This document shows positions 44,546 to 51,817 of a DNA stretch of 64,000 nucleotides, in pieces; the stretch's first letter is position 1, and every line of letters begins with the position of its first letter. Both the position numbers and the translations under genes were made by a program. This stretch comes from Hypericibacter adhaerens (GTDB lineage Bacteria; Pseudomonadota; Alphaproteobacteria; Dongiales; Dongiaceae). The stretch lies in NCBI RefSeq assembly GCF_008728835.1, contig NZ_CP042582.1, positions 682,001 to 746,000 on the forward strand, written 5' to 3'. The notes beneath the pieces were generated by a model. The model was not told the DNA's origin. It did no database searches and saw nothing but the letters and a program-made list of their open reading frames with translations.

Positions 44546-44857
44546 TGGGCATCACACCGTTCCCGATGAAGCTCATGCCTGGGCGGCGCGGGACCGCGCC
44601 TGAAGGATCGGCGATGCGCTCCGGATCGCCGGCCCGGTTCGATCCATCGGCAGGGAGAAGTTCTTTCTCCCGAGAACCTGCCAGCGGGGCCGGCCGGGCC
44701 GCTCACCATCTATCACGAATCCGTTATATCCTATTAAATATAACGGTCTACACCGGATCGTGAGCAACGTTCCGGCCGGTCCGAACCTACTTATCGAGGA
44801 GCCGCCGTTTCCCGCTCCGCCGGCGGCCGCTTGTTTGCCCCGAGGTGATGCCCGCTC
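44546..44857. promoter_or_regulatory. lysR-dipZ divergent intergenic region with AT-rich palindrome
   Basis: 312 bases with no gene. The striking element is CCGTTATAT-(8 bases)-ATATAACGG at 44721-44746, a perfect 9-bp inverted repeat inside the only AT-rich stretch, 112 bases before the dipZ-like ATG. It overlaps TATAT/TAAAT -10-like sequences, so a repressor or an activator could act on the msr operon promoter. Confidence 0.55.
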
Positions 44858-46621
44858 ATGTTTTTCGTCCTGTCCTATCTCGCCGGCGCCTTGACCATCG
44901 TCAGCCCCTGCATTCTCCCGGTCCTGCCTTTCGTCTTCGCCAGCGGTACGCGCCCGTTCCGCCGCGGCGGCCTGCCGCTGCTGATCGGGTTGGCCGCGAC
45001 CTTCGCGCTGGTCGGCTCGGTCGCGACGCTGGGCGGCAACTGGCTTACCCAGGCGAACGAAGCGGGCCGGTGGCTGGCCCTGAGCCTGCTGGCGCTGTTC
45101 GGCCTGATGCTGCTGTCGAGCGGTCTCGCCGAGCGCGCGATGCAGCCGCTCGTGCGGCTGGGCGAGAAGCTGGCGGCGAAAGCGGGTGAGGGCGGCGGCT
45201 TCGCCGGCTCCTTCGTTCTCGGCATCGCCACGGGGCTGCTCTGGGCGCCCTGCGCGGGGCCGGTGCTGGGCCTGATCCTGACGGGTGCCGCGCTCAGCGG
45301 CGCCAATGCGCGAACCGTGCTCCTGCTGCTCGCCTATGCCGCCGGTGCCGCGACCTCACTGGCCGTGGCCCTTCTCGCCGGCAGCCGGGTCTTCACCTGG
45401 CTCAAGCGCTATCTGGGCGCCGATCGCTGGGTCAGGCGCGGTCTCGGTGTCGCCGTGCTGCTCGGTGTCGCCATCATCGCGACCGGCATGGATCGCGGCC
45501 TGCTCACCCGCTACTCGGCGGCCAATACCGACGCCATCGAGCAGTGGCTGATCGCCCGGCTCCCCACCGGCCAGGCGCCGGCCGCCATGACGGGATCGGG
45601 CAGCATGACCGGCAGCACCGGCATGACGGGCACGGGTATCGGTACGGGGGAGCCGACGGATTCCGATCTGCTCCAGTTCGCGGGCGCCGTGAGCTGGCTG
45701 AATTCGGCGCCGCTCGACGCCGCCGCGCTCAAGGGCAAGGTGGTGGTGGTCGATTTCTGGACCTATTCCTGCATCAACTGCCTGCGCTCGATCCCCTACA
45801 CCGAGGCCTGGGCCCGGAAATATGCGGATCAGGGGCTGGTGGTGATCGGCGTCCATTCGCCCGAGTTCGCCTTCGAGCGCGATCCCGACAATGTGAAGCG
45901 CGCGATCCGGGATCTGGGCATCACCTATCCGGTCGCGATCGACAACGACTATGCGATCTGGCGGGCGTTCCAGAACCAGTATTGGCCGGCGCACTATTTC
46001 TTCGACGCGACCGGCCGGATTCGCTACCAGCATTTCGGCGAAGGCAAATACGAGCAGTCGGAAGGCGTGATCCAGGGTCTGCTTGCCGAGCGCAACGGCG
46101 CCAAGCCGGCCGTCGGCTTCGTCCAGGTGAACGCCACCGGCAGCCAGGCGGCTTCCGACGAAACCGACCTGCAATCGCCGGAGACTTATATCGGCTATCG
46201 CCGGACCAGCGATCAGTTCGCCTCGGCCGGCGGCCTGAAGCCCGATGAGGCGGTGCTCTATGCGGCGCCGGGCGATCTGCCGCTGAACGATTGGGCCTTG
46301 GCCGGCAACTGGACCGTCAAGCCCGAGCAGGCCACGCTGAACGAGCCTTCGGGCCGCCTCCTCTTCAAGTTCCATGCGCGCGATCTGCATCTGGTCCTGG
46401 GACCCTCGGTGCCGGGTCAGGCGATCCGGTTCCGCGTCACCATCGACGGCGCGCCGCCCGGCGAGGATCGCGGCGCCGACATCGCGGCCGACGGCACCGG
46501 CATGATCGACGGGCAGCGGCTTTATCAGCTCGTCCGGCAAAGCGGCGCGGTGCGTGACCGGCTGTTCGAGATCGAGTTCCTGGATCCCGGCGCCCAGGCC
46601 TATGCCTTCACCTTCGGTTGA
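44858..46621 (+). CDS. DipZ-like CcdA-thioredoxin fusion protein
   Basis: A 587-residue thiol-electron transporter. Residues about 1-235 form a CcdA/DsbD-beta membrane domain (ten hydrophobic blocks merge into about six helices, with [13 protein letters not shown] and [12 protein letters not shown] bearing the redox cysteines). About 280-420 is a TlpA-like thioredoxin domain with active site [10 protein letters not shown]. About 425-587 matches the DipZ-type C-terminal carbohydrate-binding-like module ([27 protein letters not shown]). A Met/Gly/Ser/Thr linker with MTG repeats lies at about 244-262. It passes cytosolic reductant to the extracytoplasmic MsrB/MsrA encoded next. Confidence 0.9.
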   Translation: MFFVLSYLAGALTIVSPCILPVLPFVFASGTRPFRRGGLPLLIGLAATFALVGSVATLGGNWLTQANEAGRWLALSLLALFGLMLLSSGLAERAMQPLVRLGEKLAAKAGEGGGFAGSFVLGIATGLLWAPCAGPVLGLILTGAALSGANARTVLLLLAYAAGAATSLAVALLAGSRVFTWLKRYLGADRWVRRGLGVAVLLGVAIIATGMDRGLLTRYSAANTDAIEQWLIARLPTGQAPAAMTGSGSMTGSTGMTGTGIGTGEPTDSDLLQFAGAVSWLNSAPLDAAALKGKVVVVDFWTYSCINCLRSIPYTEAWARKYADQGLVVIGVHSPEFAFERDPDNVKRAIRDLGITYPVAIDNDYAIWRAFQNQYWPAHYFFDATGRIRYQHFGEGKYEQSEGVIQGLLAERNGAKPAVGFVQVNATGSQAASDETDLQSPETYIGYRRTSDQFASAGGLKPDEAVLYAAPGDLPLNDWALAGNWTVKPEQATLNEPSGRLLFKFHARDLHLVLGPSVPGQAIRFRVTIDGAPPGEDRGADIAADGTGMIDGQRLYQLVRQSGAVRDRLFEIEFLDPGAQAYAFTFG

Positions 46622-46637
46622 CGCGGGAGGAGCTTTC

Positions 46638-47234
46638 ATGATCGACAGCGCGAAGAGAACGACCAGGCGCGGCGGTCGAGCCGCCCTCGGCCGGCGCCTG
46701 TTCCTGGCGGGAACGGCGGCCGCGGTCGGGCTTTCGGCCCTGCGCTTGCGGGCATCGCGGCCGGCCGCCGCTGCGGCTTCGCAGGCCGTCCTCATCGTGC
46801 CCGTCAGCAATGACGGGCAGCCGCAAGCACCCGTCCTGCAATCGAAGGTGATCAAGTCCGACGAGGACTGGCGCCGGCAGCTTTCGCCCGAGGCCTATGA
46901 GGTGACGCGCCGGGAGGGGACCGAAGCGCCCTTCTCGGGCGAGAACCTCAATATCCACGATAGAGGGATCTTCCGCTGCATCTGCTGCGACAATGCCCTG
47001 TTCGACTCCGCGACCAAGTTCGAATCCGGCACCGGCTGGCCGAGCTTCTGGCAGCCGATCGCCAAGCAGAATATCGTCGAGACCGTGGATCGCAGCTTCG
47101 GCATGACGCGGACCGCCGTCTCCTGCAGCTTGTGCGACGCGCATCTGGGCCATGTCTTCGACGACGGGCCGGCGCCGACGGGCCTGCGCTACTGCATGAA
47201 CTCGGTCGCGCTGCGTTTCGCACCGATCGCCTGA
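46638..47234 (+). CDS. msrB: Peptide-methionine (R)-S-oxide reductase, exported
   Basis: Reduces R-methionine sulfoxide in proteins. The 198-residue protein has a twin-arginine-like N terminus ([22 protein letters not shown]), so it acts outside the cytoplasm. Zinc-binding pairs CICC and [12 protein letters not shown], and the catalytic cysteine in [11 protein letters not shown] are present. GGGAGGAG precedes the ATG by 6 bases, 17 bases after the dipZ-like stop. Electrons probably come from the thioredoxin domain of that protein. Confidence 0.93.
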   Translation: MIDSAKRTTRRGGRAALGRRLFLAGTAAAVGLSALRLRASRPAAAAASQAVLIVPVSNDGQPQAPVLQSKVIKSDEDWRRQLSPEAYEVTRREGTEAPFSGENLNIHDRGIFRCICCDNALFDSATKFESGTGWPSFWQPIAKQNIVETVDRSFGMTRTAVSCSLCDAHLGHVFDDGPAPTGLRYCMNSVALRFAPIA

Positions 47235-47257
47235 CCCCGCTCCTCGGGAGGAAACCC

Positions 47258-47929
47258 ATGAGACATGCGCTGAAGATCATCGGATGTGCCGGCATCATGG
47301 CGCTCGCGGCCCTCTGGGCCTGGCCCCGTGCCAGCGCCGGCGTTCCCATTCCCGATCCCAAGCTCGATGCGCCGCTGGCTTCGGCACCGGCCAAGGCGAC
47401 GGCGGTGCTCGCCGGTGGCTGCTTCTGGGGCCTGCAGCTCGTCTTCGAGCACCTCAAGGGCGTCAGCCATGTGACCGCGGGCTATGCCGGCGGCGAGGCC
47501 TCGACTGCCGAGTACGAGCTGGTGAGCTCGGGCACCACCGGCCATGCGGAATCGGTCCAGATCGAGTACGACCCCTCGCAGGTGACCTATGGCGAGATCC
47601 TGAAGGTCTATTTCTCGGTGGCGCACGACCCGACCGAGGTCAATCGCCAGGGCCCGGACGAGGGCACGCAATACCGCTCCTCGGTCTTCGCCGCCGATGC
47701 CGATCAGCAGAAGATCGCCGAGGCCTATATCGCGCAGCTCGACGCGGCCGGCAATTATCCGGCGCCGATCGCGACCCAGGTGGTACCGCTCAAGGGCTTC
47801 TATCCGGCCGAGGCCTATCACCAGGATTACGCGATCCACAATCCCTGGAACCCCTATATCCAGATCAACGACCTGCCCAAGGTTGCGGATTTCAAATCGA
47901 CGCTGCCGGATCTCTATGTCGAGCGGTGA
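47258..47929 (+). CDS. msrA: Peptide-methionine (S)-S-oxide reductase, exported
   Basis: Reduces S-methionine sulfoxide. The 223-residue protein begins with a signal or anchor segment (IIGCAGIMALAALWAWPRASA), then the catalytic GGCFWGLQLVFE, GYAGGEASTAEYELVSSGTTGHAESVQIEYDP and the HDPTEVNRQGPDEGTQYRS block. GGGAGGA lies 7 bases upstream of the ATG, and the gene follows msrB by 23 bases. Together with msrB and the dipZ-like gene it forms a complete extracytoplasmic repair system. Confidence 0.94.
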   Translation: MRHALKIIGCAGIMALAALWAWPRASAGVPIPDPKLDAPLASAPAKATAVLAGGCFWGLQLVFEHLKGVSHVTAGYAGGEASTAEYELVSSGTTGHAESVQIEYDPSQVTYGEILKVYFSVAHDPTEVNRQGPDEGTQYRSSVFAADADQQKIAEAYIAQLDAAGNYPAPIATQVVPLKGFYPAEAYHQDYAIHNPWNPYIQINDLPKVADFKSTLPDLYVER

Positions 47930-47938
47930 GCCTTTCGC

Positions 47939-48757
47939 TCACCAGTGCAGGGTCCAGGTGCCGTTGATTCGGACACCGTGGCCCTGCAGCGTGATGCGCT
48001 CGTCATCGTCGCGGATCTTCTCGACGCGGCCGAGGCGGTGCAGCAGCAGGCCCGAATGGAGCGAGAGCGTGCCCAGCTTGTAGGGGTGGAAGCTCTTGAA
48101 CTTGGTCTCCTTGACCTTGTCGAGATCGGGCTCCTGGCCGAGCTGCACCATGCGGGTCACGTCGTTGGGCGTGACGTTCCAGCTGTCGAGCCCGCCGCCG
48201 GCCTTGGGCAGCACGATCGGCATGGTGAAGGAGAGCGGCGGCACGCCGTCGAGCTTCCGGCCCCAGGGGAGATACTGGTACTGCTGGTCGAAATGGACCG
48301 GCGCGCCCGAGGCGCGATAGATCGCCTGGCCGAGGAAGATGTGGAAGCCGGGCAGGGCGAAACGGTCGGTCAGCGTCACCGGCTCGCCGATCTCGGCCTC
48401 GATCCCGGCGCGAACCCGCTCGTACATGGCGCTCAAGGCCTTGCGCAGCGGCTTGTTCGCCTTGGGCGCGCCCTTGACGTAATCCTCGATCGGATTCTCC
48501 GAGCAGCAGAAATCGAGATAGGCGGCGGTGCCGAGCGAATAGAACTCGGTGACGCCCGTCGTGCCGCGCGGGATCCAGTGCGGACGCAAGGGGCCCGTCA
48601 CCGTCTTGTAGAGGGCCCTGGTCTCGGACAGGCTGAAGAGCGGGATGTCCTTGATTACGGGCGAGATCTCAGCCGTTCGACCAACGAACGCGATATGGCG
48701 CCGTTCGCGCGCGTATCGTAGCCGTCGTAGCCCGGCATCGGGTTCGCTTCCAGACAC
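47939..48757 (-). CDS. Putative 2-oxoglutarate/Fe(II)-type oxygenase of the ATP-grasp cluster
   Basis: About 272 residues, function not known. The C-terminal two-thirds look like a double-stranded beta-helix oxygenase: HFD (H155, D157) in GAPVHFDQQYQYLPWG, a distal histidine in GTLSLHSGLLLHRLG (H234 or H240), and an arginine in DDERITLQGHG that could bind 2-oxoglutarate. The start is uncertain: GTG at 48757 has AAGGGAGG 5 bases upstream and overlaps the ATP-grasp gene by 103 bases; GTG at 48601 is the next canonical choice but drops conserved-looking sequence. It is the last gene of the cluster and probably hydroxylates the peptide substrate. Confidence 0.62.
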   Translation of the reverse strand: MSGSEPDAGLRRLRYARERRHIAFVGRTAEISPVIKDIPLFSLSETRALYKTVTGPLRPHWIPRGTTGVTEFYSLGTAAYLDFCCSENPIEDYVKGAPKANKPLRKALSAMYERVRAGIEAEIGEPVTLTDRFALPGFHIFLGQAIYRASGAPVHFDQQYQYLPWGRKLDGVPPLSFTMPIVLPKAGGGLDSWNVTPNDVTRMVQLGQEPDLDKVKETKFKSFHPYKLGTLSLHSGLLLHRLGRVEKIRDDDERITLQGHGVRINGTWTLHW

Positions 48758-49536
48758 CAGAACCTCCCTTTGTCGTCGAGCTTGAAATCCCATCCGGCGA
48801 AGACGAGGCCGGCCGCCTCGGTCGCACGCGCGAGCCGGCGCGCCAGGTCCGCCGGAACCGGAAATTCGCGAAAGCGGGCGACCTCGGTGCGGTAGTCGAC
48901 CGCGTCGCTCTCGATCATCTCGCCATGGACGTCCGCGCCGACCACATGGATGCGCAGGTCGCGGCCCAGGATGCGGCGCTGCAGATGGACGGGGCCCCGC
49001 GCGGCGACGAAGCCGGTGAAGTCCTCGGGCGCGACCGCGCGCGTGTCGGCGCGGATACCCTGAACGGATTTGGCGATGGTGGGCCCTTGCCCCGCGAAGA
49101 CCGACAGCCGCTCGGCGCTGCTGGAGGTGAGGCTCGCCGGCACGTCGAAGCCCTGCCGGCGCAGCCAGGCCTCGTGCAGCGGCTTCGAGCCGTTGTCGGC
49201 GGCATGGCCCGGGCGGTTGATGACGACACCTTCGCTCTGCTCGAGCCAGGCTGCGAGCCCGCCCACCAGCGAGCGCCAGCGCCGCCTCGCGTCGCGTTCC
49301 TCGAGCACCGGCGAGAGATCGATCAGCCGGCAATAGACGGCATCGCCGGGCGCCAGGGCCAGGCTTTCGCCGCCGAAGGCGAAGCGCGCCGGCTCGCCCG
49401 AGCCCAGCGGCAGCCGCCAGCTTCCCTCGACCGCGGCACGCAGGTTGAGCAGCTTGAGATCGGCGCCCATGCCGGCCGCGGTCTCGACGAAATGGACCAG
49501 CGTCGGGTCGCTGTCGATGCCGATCGCGGTCAGCAT
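48655..49536 (-). CDS. RimK-type ATP-grasp ligase (candidate peptide-modifying)
   Basis: A 293-residue ATP-grasp enzyme. Visible features are the pre-ATP region with INRPG and NGSKP (about 107-119), ATP-binding Lys in TIAKSVQG (K156), QRRILGRDLRIHVVG (187-200), and the metal-binding WDFK (249-252) and EANPMPG (263-269). This is the layout of RimK and of graspetide ligases, which make isopeptide or ester bonds to side-chain carboxylates. Its ATG overlaps the stop of the upstream gene (ATGCTGA). With a repeat-bearing small protein and an oxygenase nearby, a peptide crosslinking role is the best guess. Confidence 0.8.
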   Translation of the reverse strand: MLTAIGIDSDPTLVHFVETAAGMGADLKLLNLRAAVEGSWRLPLGSGEPARFAFGGESLALAPGDAVYCRLIDLSPVLEERDARRRWRSLVGGLAAWLEQSEGVVINRPGHAADNGSKPLHEAWLRRQGFDVPASLTSSSAERLSVFAGQGPTIAKSVQGIRADTRAVAPEDFTGFVAARGPVHLQRRILGRDLRIHVVGADVHGEMIESDAVDYRTEVARFREFPVPADLARRLARATEAAGLVFAGWDFKLDDKGRFWCLEANPMPGYDGYDTRANGAISRSLVERLRSRP

Positions 49537-50339
49537 GCAAGCGCCTCGATCAGGGCCGGCGCCGCCTCCTGCCAGACCGGCAGGAGCTGGTCGACGCGCG
49601 GATAGGGATCGATGCGGGCGAGGCGGGCCTGCGCCAGCCTCGGATCGAGGCCCCAGGTCACGACCGCGAAGCCCAGCCCCAGCTCGCCGGCGATGGCGAT
49701 GCTGCGTCCTTCCAGGTCGAAGCCGTCGAGGGCTGCCAGCGTCGAGCGCCAGGCCTGCCGGTTCACCACCACCACGCGCTCATAGGCTTCGTCCTCGATC
49801 ACGGGCCTCGCCCGGTAGGGCGCATCGCCGGTATCGGGCCGGACCCAGCGCCGCGCGCGGCCCCGCACATCCTCCACCGCCCAGCTGCGATCGTCGGGCG
49901 GGCCGGCATCGGCCTCGTCGCGGGCATAGAGCTCGGGCGCCATCGCGGCCCGGGCGCGGCGCTCGGTGATGGCGGCGGAATAGCACCAGCCGGCCTCGAA
50001 GCCTTGCAGCGTCGGCCGGTTCAGCACGGGCGAGCGGGCGAGGGCCGCCGCCGCCCAGAGCGCCGCGTGGCTCTCGCCGCTGAGGAAGCGCGCACCGGCA
50101 TCGCGGTTCGGGATCGGCGGCGATGTCGGGCGCAGCAGCATCGGCAGGTCGGGTTCGACGCGGGTCGCGTCGGCCTCGCCGACGATGGTGAACATGCGCC
50201 CCGCATCCTCATGCTCCATCACCACCAGCCGGCGGTCATGGCGCCGGGCTTCCGCGGCGATAAGGGTCGCCACCGGATCGCGCCGGTCGGCGATCAGGAG
50301 CAGATCGGCCGCGGCTTCGTTCGCGCAAGGGCGGGGCAA
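49530..50339 (-). CDS. Degenerate ATP-grasp-like protein, partner of the ligase
   Basis: A 269-residue protein not assigned to a family with certainty. Its plan resembles the neighbouring ligase: NRPT at residues 107-110 (same spacing as NRPG in the ligase), and near the end ELGLGFAVVTWGLD and RIDPYP where the ligase has WDFK and EANP. The metal ligands are altered (E to R, N to D) and no lysine-bearing ATP motif is evident, so it is probably inactive in catalysis, perhaps a substrate-binding partner. The stop overlaps the ligase start (ATGCTGA), so the two are made in equal amounts. Confidence 0.55.
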   Translation of the reverse strand: MPRPCANEAAADLLLIADRRDPVATLIAAEARRHDRRLVVMEHEDAGRMFTIVGEADATRVEPDLPMLLRPTSPPIPNRDAGARFLSGESHAALWAAAALARSPVLNRPTLQGFEAGWCYSAAITERRARAAMAPELYARDEADAGPPDDRSWAVEDVRGRARRWVRPDTGDAPYRARPVIEDEAYERVVVVNRQAWRSTLAALDGFDLEGRSIAIAGELGLGFAVVTWGLDPRLAQARLARIDPYPRVDQLLPVWQEAAPALIEALAC

Positions 50340-50361
50340 GAGCGTCCCTCCCGCCGGCCGG

Positions 50362-50886
50362 TCAGATGACCGGGCCGCTCTTCAGCAGGTTCTGCATCCG
50401 CTCGCCATGGACGCGGCCCACCTGGTCGATGAGGCTCCAGTTGAGCATGGCGGGAAGGCCGTAGCGGATCATGGGGTCGCCCTGGTTCTCGGCATTGCCG
50501 AGCTTGGTGTCGCTCTTCTCCTTGAAGTCCTTCCCTTCCTTGAAATCTTTTCCCTCCTTGAAGTCCTTGCCCTCTTTGAAATCCTTTCCTTCCTTGAAAT
50601 CCTTGCCTTCCTTGAAGCCCTTGCCTTCGACCGGCGGCTTGCCGAGGCCGCCCAGCGAGCCGGCGAGGCCGCCGGCCTTCCAGCGGTCGATGCCGTCGAC
50701 GGCGCCGTTCTTGCCGTCTGTCTTGCGGTCGGGGGAGGCGGCGATGGCGGCGCTGATCAGGTCCTGCACGGTCTTGGCGGTGACGCGCCGGTTCTCGCGC
50801 GCCATCTGCAGGAGGATGTCCCGGCGATGGCTGAGGGACAGGAACGCACCCGGCTTCTGGGATTTCGGTTTCGCACGGCGAGACAT
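50362..50886 (-). CDS. Small protein with six Lys/Asp/Glu hexapeptide repeats, candidate peptide precursor
   Basis: A 174-residue protein. A basic, helical N-terminal region (about 1-60) and a Gly/Lys linker lead to six perfect or near-perfect hexapeptides at residues 89-124: KGFKEG, four KDFKEG, and KDFKEK. A further 50 residues (DPMIRYGLPAMLNW and HGERMQNLLKSG) close it. The repeats supply regularly spaced Lys, Asp and Glu, the donors and acceptors used by ATP-grasp peptide ligases. GAGGGAGGGG precedes the ATG by 3 bases. Between repeats the codons differ while the amino acids do not. Confidence 0.72.
   Translation of the reverse strand: MSRRAKPKSQKPGAFLSLSHRRDILLQMARENRRVTAKTVQDLISAAIAASPDRKTDGKNGAVDGIDRWKAGGLAGSLGGLGKPPVEGKGFKEGKDFKEGKDFKEGKDFKEGKDFKEGKDFKEKSDTKLGNAENQGDPMIRYGLPAMLNWSLIDQVGRVHGERMQNLLKSGPVI
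50515..50622 (-). repeat. 18-bp coding repeat (six KDFKEG-type units)
   Basis: Six 18-base units encode residues 89-124 of the small protein. Third positions vary freely (Asp GAT/GAC, Glu GAA/GAG, Gly GGC/GGA/GGG, Lys AAG/AAA), while the encoded units stay nearly constant. The repeat is therefore old and conserved at protein level rather than a fresh DNA slippage product. Confidence 0.9.
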
Positions 50887-50897
50887 GGGCCCCTCCC

Positions 50898-51263
50898 TCA
50901 GCGGCCGGTGAGCTGCTTCAGCAGCTCGCCGACATTGATGCCGTCGATGACGAGGCCCTCGACATCGCAATTGCGCAGCTCGACGCCGCGCAAGCTCGCA
51001 TTCTCCACGACGCAGCCGTCGAAGCCGCAACCCTGGAAGCTGCTGCCTTCGAAGTTGGTCTCGCTGAAGAGGCAGTTGAGATAGCGCGTCTCGGAGATGA
51101 CCGAATGGTCGTGGCGGATCCGCGTCAGGGTCGAGCTCGCGATATCGGCATTGGCGACCAGCATGTTGGGCTGGAACAGCGGCTGCACGGTGGCGCCGTC
51201 CTTCGCCGCGCCGCGAGGCTTGGCCACGGCCCGCTTCGGCCGCAGCTTTCTGGCTGCATTCAT
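50898..51263 (-). CDS. Pentapeptide-repeat protein
   Basis: A 121-residue protein. After a basic N terminus (NAARKLRPKRAVAKPRG) it has about ten five-residue turns of the A(D/N)LXX type: RYLNC LFSET NFEGS SFQGC GFDGC VVENA SLRGV ELRNC DVEGL VIDGI. It should fold as a short right-handed quadrilateral helix. It ends in NVGELLKQLTGR, as many pentapeptide proteins do. It is probably the first gene of the minus-strand cluster; only 11 bases separate its stop from the repeat-protein start. The start at 51263 has GGGGAGG 7 bases upstream. Confidence 0.78.
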   Translation of the reverse strand: MNAARKLRPKRAVAKPRGAAKDGATVQPLFQPNMLVANADIASSTLTRIRHDHSVISETRYLNCLFSETNFEGSSFQGCGFDGCVVENASLRGVELRNCDVEGLVIDGINVGELLKQLTGR

Positions 51264-51817
51264 CGGAAAACCTCCCCAAAGGGGCCGGCCGCCCACCCAA
51301 AGGGCACCGTCACCGGCCCGGAATACAATCTTATGTGCGCGCAGCCGTGTTACAACGGGAGCAGAGACGAAGGGCGCGGCACCGGAGCGCGATCGATGGT
51401 CGTCATCGGTGCACCATCATCGGCGGCGAGTCCGGTGGCGGCGAGCTGCGACATCGCGAAGATGGGCTTGATGGCGATTCAATCTCTGCCCGCGATGCTG
51501 TCCGCTTGTGGTTGCGCGGTGACGACCGCAATAGATATGGGAATGCGGTCCTTAGATGGCGCGCCAACCAAATCGCCGGCGATGTACGATCCGGAGCCCG
51601 CGGCGATGCGGGATTCATTCCGATCGCAGCCCCAAGACGGGGCTTCTCGATGCTGTGGTAAATCTGTGTTGGTGGCCGGCGCCAGGCGCCGACGGGCATC
51701 CGGCCTTCCCGCCGACCCACCCCTGCCGGGGTATTGCGCCGGTCCAGGGGGGCGGGTTTGGTGCTCCCGGATCACGATCTTCCTTCCGGATTCCGCAACC
51801 GACAGGCAAAGCGACTT
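51264..51817. other. Intergenic region between the ATP-grasp cluster and a serine hydrolase
   Basis: About 550 bases with no supported gene. Open frames here lack a ribosome site and codon bias. It must hold the promoter of the minus-strand cluster (near 51264-51400, including the AT-leaning TACAATCTTATGTG at 51332-51345) and the promoter of the hydrolase. No palindrome with strong arms was found. Confidence 0.45.

Noticed and set aside
47939-49540. A single 533-residue fusion of ligase and oxygenase
   Set aside because: The N-terminal half is a shadow of the ATP-grasp gene in another frame, which has all its motifs. Only the part after about 48757 is real.
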